DNA of 64,000 nt from Thiocapsa rosea (GTDB taxonomy: Bacteria; Pseudomonadota; Gammaproteobacteria; Chromatiales; Chromatiaceae), in the NCBI RefSeq assembly GCF_003634315.1, contig NZ_RBXL01000001.1:186001-250000 (forward strand), written 5' to 3'. The notes beneath the pieces were generated by a model, which was not told the DNA's origin, ran no database searches, and saw only the letters and a program-made list of their open reading frames with translations. Below are positions 50,996 through 57,580 of this stretch, in pieces (within the stretch, counting starts at the first letter, position 1; each line of letters opens with the position of its first letter). A program made the position numbers and the translations under genes.

Positions 50996-51212
50996 GCTAT
51001 CAGCGCCCGGACTTCCGTCAACCATTGACGGCGTGACCAACGGTATTTTTGCGAGACGGTCGATCGATGGGTGAATGAGCCGATGCTCAACCTGCATCCG
51101 AAGCCGTGGCTGGACTGCCGATGCTAGTGGCTTGCAGCTCGCTAGCCTCATTGGAGCCTACTTGCAGAAAACCCCTACCCACATCACAGCCTTGGGCTGA
51201 CAGCTGACAGCT
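50996..51212. repeat. 217-bp direct repeat, copy 2
   Basis: A second perfect copy of 50708-50924. It is followed by four CTGACAG units rather than two and a longer CTGGARG array. Perfect identity argues for a recent duplication, probably by recombination between heptamer arrays. Confidence 0.9.
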
Positions 51213-51399
51213 GACAGCTGACAGCTGGAGGCTGGAGGCTGGAAGCTGGAGGCTGGAGGCTGGAAGCTGGAGGCTGGAAGCTGGAGGCTGGAGGCTGGAG
51301 GCTGGAAGCTGGAGGCTGGAAGCTGGAGGCTGGAGGCTGGAGGCTGGAAGCTGGAGGCTGGAGGCTGGAGGCTGGAGGCTGGAGGCTGGAGGCTGGAGG
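51197..51399. repeat. CTGACAG (4) and CTGGARG (25) heptanucleotide array
   Basis: Four CTGACAG units (51197-51224) lead into 25 CTGGARG units (51225-51399). Variant units show a higher-order pattern: the six-unit block AAG-AGG-AAG-AGG-AGG-AGG (42 bp) occurs twice in succession (51260-51301 and 51302-51343), then seven uniform AGG units. This shows growth by block duplication and by single-unit slippage. Confidence 0.92.
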
Positions 51400-51489
51400 C
51401 TGACGACCCACCCATTTCCCGACCCCTTGACTCAGACTCTGTTCGTCAGTATATTAGCATTAACTTAATTTATGACAGAGCAAAGACTC

Positions 51490-51879
51490 ATGAAATCAAC
51501 CTCGATCCTCTTGATCGCTACTTTGGTCGGCTCGTCCGCCGTCGTCGCAGACGCCCGTCCTCTCGCAATCGGTCTCGACGGCAGCTTCGAGAACGAACGC
51601 AGCTTCGCAACACAGGCCGGTCACGATTGGTACCAGCAACAGCGCTTGATCGCTGCCGAACTCATGGCGGAGCACATGCTGGCACGGCTGCATGAGTCGT
51701 CCGACGAGGTCGTGCCCGATGCGAGCATCCGGGGCGACGTCTCGCCGAGCGGTCGATTCGCGAGCGCCGAGTTGGAGCAGATCGCCCATGCCTTGGCGGA
51801 TCCGCGCGTGATCGCACTCTTGGAGACCAGCGCCTATTACGCTGCGGTTATCGAGGGGCGCGTACCGGTCACGAACTGA
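51490..51879 (+). CDS. Small exported protein of unknown function
   Basis: 129 residues from the ATG at 51490 (MKSTSILLIATLVGSS); an earlier ATG at 51472 would add six residues before the signal peptide. A signal peptide of about 24 residues ends at a plausible AVVADA site. The mature part has about 105 residues, acidic and helical, with no cysteine and no motif recognised. It is the first gene after the heptamer island and is followed by a good terminator, so it is probably monocistronic. Confidence 0.7.
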   Translation: MKSTSILLIATLVGSSAVVADARPLAIGLDGSFENERSFATQAGHDWYQQQRLIAAELMAEHMLARLHESSDEVVPDASIRGDVSPSGRFASAELEQIAHALADPRVIALLETSAYYAAVIEGRVPVTN

Positions 51880-51900
51880 CCGCGTCGCATCTTCGATATC

Positions 51901-51936
51901 AAGGCCGGGCCGCTTTCCAGCGACCCGGCCTTTTTC
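51901..51936 (+). terminator. Intrinsic terminator after the small exported-protein gene
   Basis: AAGGCCGGG (51901-51909) pairs with CCCGGCCTT (51924-51932) and runs into a T-tract. It lies 21 bp after the stop codon and faces the 3' end of plsC, which is convergent. Confidence 0.88.
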
Positions 51937-51960
51937 ATTGATGTGGCGACCGCCCGCCCC

Positions 51961-52791
51961 TCACAAGCGCTCGAGCGTCGCGCGAATCCAATCCTCGGCC
52001 TTCTCGTTCACCGCTTTCGCGGTCTCGCCCGAGCAATCGATCGGCTCTCCGATCGCGACCCGGATGGTGCCGGGGAAACGCCACAGCGACCGCGCCGGCC
52101 AGCAGTCACCGGCATTGTGGGCAATCGGGACGACCCGTCGTCCGGCACGACAGGCCAACATGGCGCCGCCGGCATTGAATCGCCCCATACGCCTCGGCGG
52201 TTGGCGCGTGCCTTCCGGGTAGATCACCACGCTGATGCCCTGCGCGAGCCGCTCCTGACCGACTCGCAAGATCGTCTTCAAAGCCTGCCCCGGCTGGCCT
52301 CGGTCGATCGCAATCGGTCGCAGCAGGACGAGCGCCCAACCGAAGAAAGGCACCCAAAGCAGCTCGCGCTTGAGCACGGTTGCCTGAGGCGTGAAGAGCA
52401 ACTGAAGGTAGAAGGTCTCCCACTGACTTTGGTGATTGGCCAAGACCACCACCGGCTCGCCCTGCGGGATATTCTCAAGCCCGCTGACCTCGATCTCGAC
52501 ACCGTTGAGCCGACGCAGCAACCACATGGTCGCTCGCGACCAGAGGTTCACGAACCGATAACGCTGCTCGAAGGTCTGAAACGGGGCCACGACAAACGAG
52601 GCGAGGCTGTGGAAGATCCCCATCAGGTTGTAGAGTACGAAGAAGAGGATGCTGCGAAGCCGGATATCGAGACCGACCGGGCGCCCCACATGAAGGTCCG
52701 GACCGGATGCTTCCGGTCGCTCGGGACTCGGCGCCTGCCGGAGTACAGTATCCGCGTCGGAAAGATCTCTTTCGGTCATGCGCTGTTCCAT
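51961..52791 (-). CDS. plsC: 1-acyl-sn-glycerol-3-phosphate acyltransferase
   Basis: 276 residues. The acyltransferase motif I is NHQSQWE (H120, E125; an HX4E variant of HX4D), and motif III is YPEGTR (191-196). One or two hydrophobic segments (about 46-72) tether it to the inner membrane. It makes phosphatidic acid from lysophosphatidic acid. The first 40 residues are polar and poorly conserved, so a later start (about residue 45) is possible. Confidence 0.9.
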   Translation of the reverse strand: MEQRMTERDLSDADTVLRQAPSPERPEASGPDLHVGRPVGLDIRLRSILFFVLYNLMGIFHSLASFVVAPFQTFEQRYRFVNLWSRATMWLLRRLNGVEIEVSGLENIPQGEPVVVLANHQSQWETFYLQLLFTPQATVLKRELLWVPFFGWALVLLRPIAIDRGQPGQALKTILRVGQERLAQGISVVIYPEGTRQPPRRMGRFNAGGAMLACRAGRRVVPIAHNAGDCWPARSLWRFPGTIRVAIGEPIDCSGETAKAVNEKAEDWIRATLERL

Positions 52792-52992
52792 GACGGGTTA
52801 CGGATGGCCTCGGCACGTCACATGGGTTCAAGCACAAACCCGGCCGGGCGTTCACAGAGGCAGAACAACTCGGCTCCGCACGGCTCTGCGTCGAGCGCCG
52901 ACCGGAGCGAGATGCCGGCGCGACCGAGCAATGCTCGAACCGCCGGTTTTCCGCTTTGAGAATTCGAGTGCCGCGATTAGCATAAGGGTACC

Positions 52993-53403
52993 ATGCACAT
53001 CTCAGACGTCGACCGCATCAAGTCTCGCGAGATCCCTTTCCACGAGATCCATCCGGACCCGCACCAAGCCGTCACCGCGGCGCGGTTCCTCACGGACGTG
53101 GACGGCATCCTCGAGACCAACCCCGCCGGACCGATCCTGCTTCGGGTGTCCTACGACGTGCTTGTCACCACGCTCCAGGAGATCGAGGAAGCCCTCACCG
53201 AGCTGGGTCTGCACCTGGACAACCGTCTGATGCACCGCGTCCGACGGGCACTCTATTACTACACCGAGGAAACGCTCCGAGCCAACTGCGGCTGCCCGCA
53301 GGGCGAGAGCAACTGCACCAAAAAGGTCTTCGCCAAGCGCTACGAGCTGATCGAGCACGGATGTCGGGACGATCGACCGGAGCATTGGCGGCGGTATTTG
53401 TAG
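52993..53403 (+). CDS. Conserved-looking protein with four cysteines
   Basis: 136 residues, not recognised. The first two thirds are mixed helical with no cysteine. The C-terminal third has C99-G-C101-x6-C108 and C124 with several basic residues (AKRYELIEHGC), a pattern that could hold zinc or an iron-sulfur cluster. No signal peptide or membrane segment. A GGGTACC-containing leader precedes the ATG. Heptamer repeats start inside its TAG stop codon, and moeB follows 215 bp later. Confidence 0.7.
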   Translation: MHISDVDRIKSREIPFHEIHPDPHQAVTAARFLTDVDGILETNPAGPILLRVSYDVLVTTLQEIEEALTELGLHLDNRLMHRVRRALYYYTEETLRANCGCPQGESNCTKKVFAKRYELIEHGCRDDRPEHWRRYL

Positions 53404-53436
53404 CCTCCAGCCTCCAGCCTCCAGCCTCCAGCCTCC
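53402..53436. repeat. AGCCTCC heptanucleotide array, 5 copies
   Basis: Five perfect units begin within the stop codon of the preceding gene. The unit is the reverse complement of the GGAGGCT heptamer of the 50.9-51.4 kb island, so the same repeat family is present in inverted orientation 2 kb away. Confidence 0.92.
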
Positions 53437-53570
53437 AGCATGTCGACCGCAGCCAGCGCCCTGATTTCCGCCAGCAAGAGAGTCGTACCTGATGCGAACG
53501 ACCTGATCGCTCGACAGCGTGCGGCCCGAGCGGGACTCCTCGGCCGGAAGCAGCTCCAAGCCGACCCTGG

Positions 53571-53618
53571 CTGGCGGCTGGCGGCTGGCGGCTGGCGGCT
53601 CGGAGCCGGAGGCTCCGA
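53571..53618 (+). repeat. CTGGCGG heptamers and hairpin at the moeB start
   Basis: Four CTGGCGG units (53571-53598) lead directly into a hairpin, TCGGAGCC / GGCTCCGA with a GGA loop (53600-53618). Its last base touches the moeB ATG (53619). The presumed Shine-Dalgarno, GGAGG (53608-53612), lies in the loop and stem, so the fold could mask it. Confidence 0.75.
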
Positions 53619-54368
53619 ATGACCGACGCCGAGCTTCTGCGCTACAGCCGCCAGATCCTGCTGCCCGACTTCGGGATCGAGGGTCAGGAGCGGCTGCGGG
53701 CATCCAGCGTCCTGGTGGTCGGGCTCGGCGGACTGGGCTCGCCCGTCGCCATGTATCTCGCCGCGGCCGGTATCGGTCGGCTCGTACTGGCGGACTTCGA
53801 CGCGGTTGACCTGTCCAACCTCCAGCGACAAATCATCCATACCACCGCGCAGATCGGACGACCCAAAGCGGAATCCGCCCGCGTCGCGCTCGACGCGCTC
53901 AACCCGGGTGTGGATCTGGTGACCGTCAAGCGCAGTCTCGTGGAGGAAACGCTGCCGGACATCGTCGCCGAGGTGGATCTGGTGCTCGACTGCTGCGACA
54001 ACTTCGCGACCCGGTTTGCCGTGAACGCAGCCTGCGTGGCTGCCGGAGTCCCGCTCGTCAGCGGCGCGGCCATCCGTCTCGAGGGCCAGGTCACCGCGTT
54101 CTCCGGCCAACCCGGCGGACCCTGTTATGAGTGTCTCTACCCGCGCGACGCCAGCATCGACGAGACCTGCTCGACCAACGGCGTGCTCGCCCCGGTGGTG
54201 GGCATTATCGGCAGCATTCAAGCGACCGAGGCGATCAAGATCCTGACCGGACTGGGCGAACCCCTGTTCGGGCGCCTCCTGCTGCTGGATGCGGCGCTCA
54301 TGCAGTGGCGAAGCCTACGCCTGCCTTCCGATCCGAGCTGCCCGGTCTGTTCCATTACGCAGGTGTAA
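53619..54368 (+). CDS. moeB: MoeB/ThiF-family adenylyltransferase (E1-like)
   Basis: 249 residues. The ATP motif GLGGLG is at 35-40, the Asp for magnesium is in DCCDN (about 124-128), and the zinc ligands are C169/C172 and C241/C244. C184 in CSTNG matches the sulfur-acceptor Cys of the ThiF/MoeB group. It adenylates the C-terminal Gly of a ubiquitin-like sulfur carrier (MoaD or ThiS). No carrier gene is nearby, so molybdopterin or thiamine use is not decided. The TAA stop is the start of an ACCGCGCC motif. Confidence 0.88.
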   Translation: MTDAELLRYSRQILLPDFGIEGQERLRASSVLVVGLGGLGSPVAMYLAAAGIGRLVLADFDAVDLSNLQRQIIHTTAQIGRPKAESARVALDALNPGVDLVTVKRSLVEETLPDIVAEVDLVLDCCDNFATRFAVNAACVAAGVPLVSGAAIRLEGQVTAFSGQPGGPCYECLYPRDASIDETCSTNGVLAPVVGIIGSIQATEAIKILTGLGEPLFGRLLLLDAALMQWRSLRLPSDPSCPVCSITQV

Positions 54369-54376
54369 ACCGCGCC
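54366..54376. repeat. Solo TAAACCGCGCC arm on the moeB stop
   Basis: TAAACCGCGCC starts exactly at the moeB stop codon. A partial partner, GGCGCGG, occurs at 54424-54430, within the terminator hairpin, so this may be a degenerate copy of the palindromic element family. Confidence 0.55.
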
Positions 54377-54418
54377 GATACGCTGCAGTCCGATGCGGCA
54401 ATCGACACCCATCATCGC

Positions 54419-54440
54419 AGACCGGCGCGGCCGGTCTTTC
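54419..54440 (+). terminator. Terminator-like hairpin after moeB
   Basis: Perfect 8-bp stem AGACCGGC / GCCGGTCT with a GCG loop followed by TTTCC. It lies 50 bp beyond the moeB stop and 30 bp before the next ATG. The T-run is short, so termination may be partial. Confidence 0.6.
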
Positions 54441-54471
54441 CAACCGAGCAGTCGAATAGGTCACCCGTCTC

Positions 54472-55002
54472 ATGCGCTTCGAAATCAGCCCGGATCAGAT
54501 CAAAAAGGCCAACATCCCGCACGAATTATTCCTGACCAACCTGATCGCCAACCACATCCTGCTCGCGGTCGCGATGGGCGGCTTGGCCGGAAGTTTTCCC
54601 TGGGTGATGGCCATCATCCCGGCGATCTCCTTCAGCATCCTGGGCTTCACGCTTTGGCGTGCGAAGCGCGGTATCGGACGCGACTCCTGGTACGTCATGT
54701 GTCACTGGCAGGTCTGCGCGAAACGCAGCCGGATCTTCCTGGTGATGCTCAGCCTGCTCCTCACCGCGGTCGTGCTCGGCTGGGTCGGATACACCTACGG
54801 CGGGATGATGAAGGAAGCGGTCTGGGCACTGGTGATCGGCATCGGGATCCTCCCCGTGATGGCCACGGTGCTCGTGCTGATCATCGTCGAGTCCGATGCC
54901 CTCTATCACGCCAATCAGGCCAAGCTCCCGGATTGGGTCGTCGCGCGCTTCCCGAACGCGGAGGCGCGGGTCATCGAGGATGATCCCCAGGCATCCCATT
55001 AA
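54472..55002 (+). CDS. Multi-pass membrane protein of unknown function
   Basis: 176 residues, not recognised. Four hydrophobic segments are clear (about 25-43, 44-62, 88-108 and 114-140), with a charged N-terminus and C-terminus and a central basic loop (RAKRGIGRDSWY...CAKRSR). No catalytic motif was seen. It follows moeB on the same strand and is convergent with ubiA. Its TAA stop forms the start of TAAACCGCGTC. Confidence 0.75.
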   Translation: MRFEISPDQIKKANIPHELFLTNLIANHILLAVAMGGLAGSFPWVMAIIPAISFSILGFTLWRAKRGIGRDSWYVMCHWQVCAKRSRIFLVMLSLLLTAVVLGWVGYTYGGMMKEAVWALVIGIGILPVMATVLVLIIVESDALYHANQAKLPDWVVARFPNAEARVIEDDPQASH

Positions 55003-55010
55003 ACCGCGTC
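54999..55010. repeat. Solo TTAAACCGCGTC arm on a stop codon
   Basis: The 12-bp arm sequence of the palindromic family overlaps the TAA stop (55000-55002) of the preceding gene. No GACGCGG partner lies within 100 bp. A CTCACT-TTCG-AGTGAG tetraloop hairpin follows at about 55024-55039. Confidence 0.65.
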
Positions 55011-55075
55011 CAGAGCGAGATGCTCACTTTCGAGTGAGTTCGGCGTTTGGTCACGGCCGACCGATCCGGCCGGGA

Positions 55076-56002
55076 TCAAGCCGCGGTGGCAAAGGCGTAG
55101 TCGAGCACCAGTCCGACGAAGATCGCCATTCCGAAGTAGTTGTTGTTCAGGAACGCCTTGAAGCAGGATGCCGGTGCCCGCTCCCGAATCAAGACCTGCT
55201 GATGGAGCGCCAACCCCGAGGCGACTGCCAGACCGCCGAAGAAGAAGAACCCGCGCTCGGCCAGCAGCCCGATCCAGACCAAGAGCGCCAGCATCAACAG
55301 CTGCAGCAGCCCGATGATCAGCCGATCCCGCTCGCCGAAGAGGATCGCGGTCGACTTGATCCCGATCTTCAGATCGTCCTCGCGATCGACCATCGCATAC
55401 TGGGTGTCGTAGATCAGCGCCCAGATCAGGGTTGCGACGAACAAGAGCCAGGCGTATCCGGGGATACCACCGGTCACGGCCGTGAAGGCCATCGGAATCG
55501 CCCAGCCGAAGGCCGCGCCGAGAAACAACTGAGGCACATGGGTGAAGCGCTTCATGAAGGGATAGATCAGGGTCAGCGCGGCGGCGACCACCGACAGGGC
55601 CACCGTCTGCCAGTTCATGAAGAGCACCAGCCCAAACGCGACAAGCGACAGGATCACGAAGATCGCCACCGCCTCCTGCGGGGAGACCGCGCCGGTCGCC
55701 AACGGCCGTTCACGGGTGCGCGCGACATGCCCGTCGAAGTCGCGATCGGCGAAATCGTTGATCGCGCATCCGGCCGAGCGCATCAACACGACCCCGAGCA
55801 CGAAGACCGTGACCACCTGCCAGGGCGGCTGACCATCCCCGGCCAGCCACAAGGCCCAAAGCGCCGGCCACATCAAAAGGAAGATGCCGATCGGCCGATG
55901 CAGGCGCACCAGCAACACATAGGCATGCAGACGCTCGCGCCAGGACAGCGAACGCCGGCTGCCGGTCTTGACCTCGGGAAAGCTCATATCGCCAGTCGTC
56001 AT
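55076..56002 (-). CDS. ubiA: 4-hydroxybenzoate polyprenyltransferase
   Basis: 308 residues from the ATG at 56000-56002; an ATG five codons later is an alternative, and the longer frame upstream is non-homologous. The two Asp-rich prenyl-diphosphate motifs are NDFADRDFD (82-90) and YDTQYAMVDREDD (about 202-214). Eight to nine membrane segments are present. It attaches the prenyl chain to 4-hydroxybenzoate in ubiquinone synthesis in the inner membrane. Confidence 0.96.
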   Translation of the reverse strand: MTTGDMSFPEVKTGSRRSLSWRERLHAYVLLVRLHRPIGIFLLMWPALWALWLAGDGQPPWQVVTVFVLGVVLMRSAGCAINDFADRDFDGHVARTRERPLATGAVSPQEAVAIFVILSLVAFGLVLFMNWQTVALSVVAAALTLIYPFMKRFTHVPQLFLGAAFGWAIPMAFTAVTGGIPGYAWLLFVATLIWALIYDTQYAMVDREDDLKIGIKSTAILFGERDRLIIGLLQLLMLALLVWIGLLAERGFFFFGGLAVASGLALHQQVLIRERAPASCFKAFLNNNYFGMAIFVGLVLDYAFATAA

Positions 56003-56063
56003 CCGAGCTGATGTGAAGATCGAAAATCGCGCCGGATTATCGCACAGGCACAGACGCAAGAAG

Positions 56064-56076
56064 ACGCGCGGTTTAG
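56064..56076. repeat. Solo ACGCGCGGTTTAG arm
   Basis: This reads as the right-hand arm of the palindromic family with a 2-bp CG insertion (GACGCG-CGGTTTAG). No partner was seen nearby. It lies upstream of ubiA. Confidence 0.4.
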
Positions 56077-56190
56077 AATCAGCACGTCGTGATGCCGCGC
56101 AGTCCGGTTCGCCGGCGGTAGACCGCCGCATTTAACCTGGTGGAGCGTTGGAGCGGTGCAGAGATCCCGAGACCGTCCGAGATCATTCTC

Positions 56191-56240
56191 GTTGTCGTTG
56201 TCGTTGTCGTTGTCGTATCGATGATCGATGACGACAACGA
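56191..56240. repeat. GTTGTC tandem repeat and hairpin
   Basis: Four GTTGTC units (56191-56214) are followed by a complementary segment. TCGTTGTCGT (56207-56216) pairs perfectly with ACGACAACGA (56231-56240). The outer flanks ACCGT / ACGGT can extend the fold. It lies about 70 bp before the PEGA-FGE gene, in its likely leader. Confidence 0.8.
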
Positions 56241-56311
56241 ACGGTCCCGACACCTCTGCCCTGCTGCACTAGGTTCAATCCCCCCCAACCCGAACACGAG
56301 GGATCCATCCC

Positions 56312-57334
56312 GTGCGCTACTCAACGATCCTGCTCTTGGGCGCGGCCGCGCTGTTGCCAGGTGCGACACTCGCGGCGGAGGCCACCGGCGCGGTGCGTAT
56401 CTTCACCATCCCCGGAGACGCGAAGTTGTTTGTCGACGGCGAGCGCAAAGGCACCTCGCCGAGCACGGCCAGGGAGACCTTCCTGATCCATCTCGCCCCG
56501 GGCGAGTATCGCATCGAGGCCCGCCGAGACGGATTCGACCCGGCCGCGCAGGAGGTCTTCGTCGCCGCCGGAACCGAGCAAACCCTACAGCTCAGCCTCG
56601 CCCCGGAGATCGCCATGGTTTCGATCCCCGCCGGCTGTTTTCTGATGGGTAGTCCGCCCGACGAGCCCGAGCGCGACGACGACGAGGGACCCCAACGCGA
56701 GGTCTGTGTTCCGGCCTTCGAGATCGGCAAACGCGAGGTCACCTTCGCGGACTGGGATACCTGCGTGCTCGATCACGGCTGCACCAAGGATCCGTCCGAC
56801 GAGGGCTGGGGACGCGGCGATCGCCCCGTGATCAATGTCTCCTGGAACGACATTCAGGAGTATCTGCGCTGGCTCAATCGCCTCACCGGCCAGGACTACC
56901 GACTGCCAACCGAGGCGGAATGGGAGTACGCCGCACGCGCCGGCACCACGACGCCCTTCAGCACCGGAGCCTGCATCAGTACCGACCAGGCGAACTACGA
57001 CGGCACCTTCGAGTATGCCGGTTGCGGTCAACCGACCGACGTCAATCTGGGCCGCACGGCGCCGACCGGCAGCTATCCGCCGAACCCGTGGGGTCTGCTC
57101 GACATGCACGGCAACGTCAACGAGCTGACCCAAGACTGCTGGAACGGCGGTTTCGAAGGCGCACCCACCGACGGCAGCGCCTGGCTGGAAGGCAATTGCG
57201 CACACCGGGTGATGCGAAGCGGCTCCTGGTACGGCTACGCCGGCTACATGCGCTCGGCCTACCGCTGCCGCGTCGGCCCCGGCTTCAACCATCGCAGCAT
57301 CGGGTTCCGCATCGCGCGCTCGCCGGGGATCTGA
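56312..57334 (+). CDS. Exported PEGA domain / formylglycine-generating-enzyme-like protein
   Basis: 340 residues. A signal peptide (about 1-22) is followed by a PEGA domain (about 25-96; IPGDAKLFVDGERKGTSP, LAPGEYRIEARRDGF) and an FGE-sulfatase/SUMF1 fold (about 102-337; IPAGCFLMGS, FEIGKREVTFADW, YRLPTEAEWEYAARAG, GLLDMHGNVNELTQD, GSWYG...R). The catalytic Cys pair of true formylglycine-generating enzymes was not confirmed, although several Cys are present, which suits a periplasmic disulfide-bonded protein. No sulfatase gene is adjacent. A binding or enzymatic role in the periplasm is inferred. Confidence 0.85.
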   Translation: MRYSTILLLGAAALLPGATLAAEATGAVRIFTIPGDAKLFVDGERKGTSPSTARETFLIHLAPGEYRIEARRDGFDPAAQEVFVAAGTEQTLQLSLAPEIAMVSIPAGCFLMGSPPDEPERDDDEGPQREVCVPAFEIGKREVTFADWDTCVLDHGCTKDPSDEGWGRGDRPVINVSWNDIQEYLRWLNRLTGQDYRLPTEAEWEYAARAGTTTPFSTGACISTDQANYDGTFEYAGCGQPTDVNLGRTAPTGSYPPNPWGLLDMHGNVNELTQDCWNGGFEGAPTDGSAWLEGNCAHRVMRSGSWYGYAGYMRSAYRCRVGPGFNHRSIGFRIARSPGI

Positions 57335-57580
57335 GACCGATCCGGAGTTCGTCAAACCTTCGGTCGCTCGTGACACCCGCTCTGCGGTGTCACGCATGCC
57401 CTCTGGCGCTCTGCGCCACGATGGTCGGTGCGAGCAAGCCGACAAAGCGCGTTCAGCGCGGTTCTCGAGTTCGTCACGTCGAACGCGACCTGGCGGGCCG
57501 TCGGTCCGGCTGAAGAGAACGACTGCAAGTCGTCTATCCCGAGGGTGTCGCCGCTTCGCGACGACCCGCCTAAGGCCCCT

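Larger units (their letters stand above)
50619..51489. other. Repeat-rich intergenic island
   Basis: 871 bp between prmC and the next gene hold no supported gene. Nearly all of it is repeat: TGCCTCC and YATCAGC heptamers (50622-50716), a 217-bp unit present twice (50708-50924 and 50996-51212), and CTGACAG/CTGGARG heptamer arrays after each copy. Minus-strand frames here encode heptapeptide repeats and are open only because 7-bp repeats without stops are open in every frame. Confidence 0.9.

Noticed and set aside
50622-51399. CRISPR array
   Set aside because: Repeats are contiguous 7-bp units without spacers, the 217-bp units are only two copies, and no cas gene is present.
51158-51415. Small proteins with a PPASSLQ-type heptapeptide repeat on the minus strand
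   Set aside because: Any stop-free 7-bp repeat is open in all frames; there is no start context or conservation evidence, and two overlapping frames are equally open.
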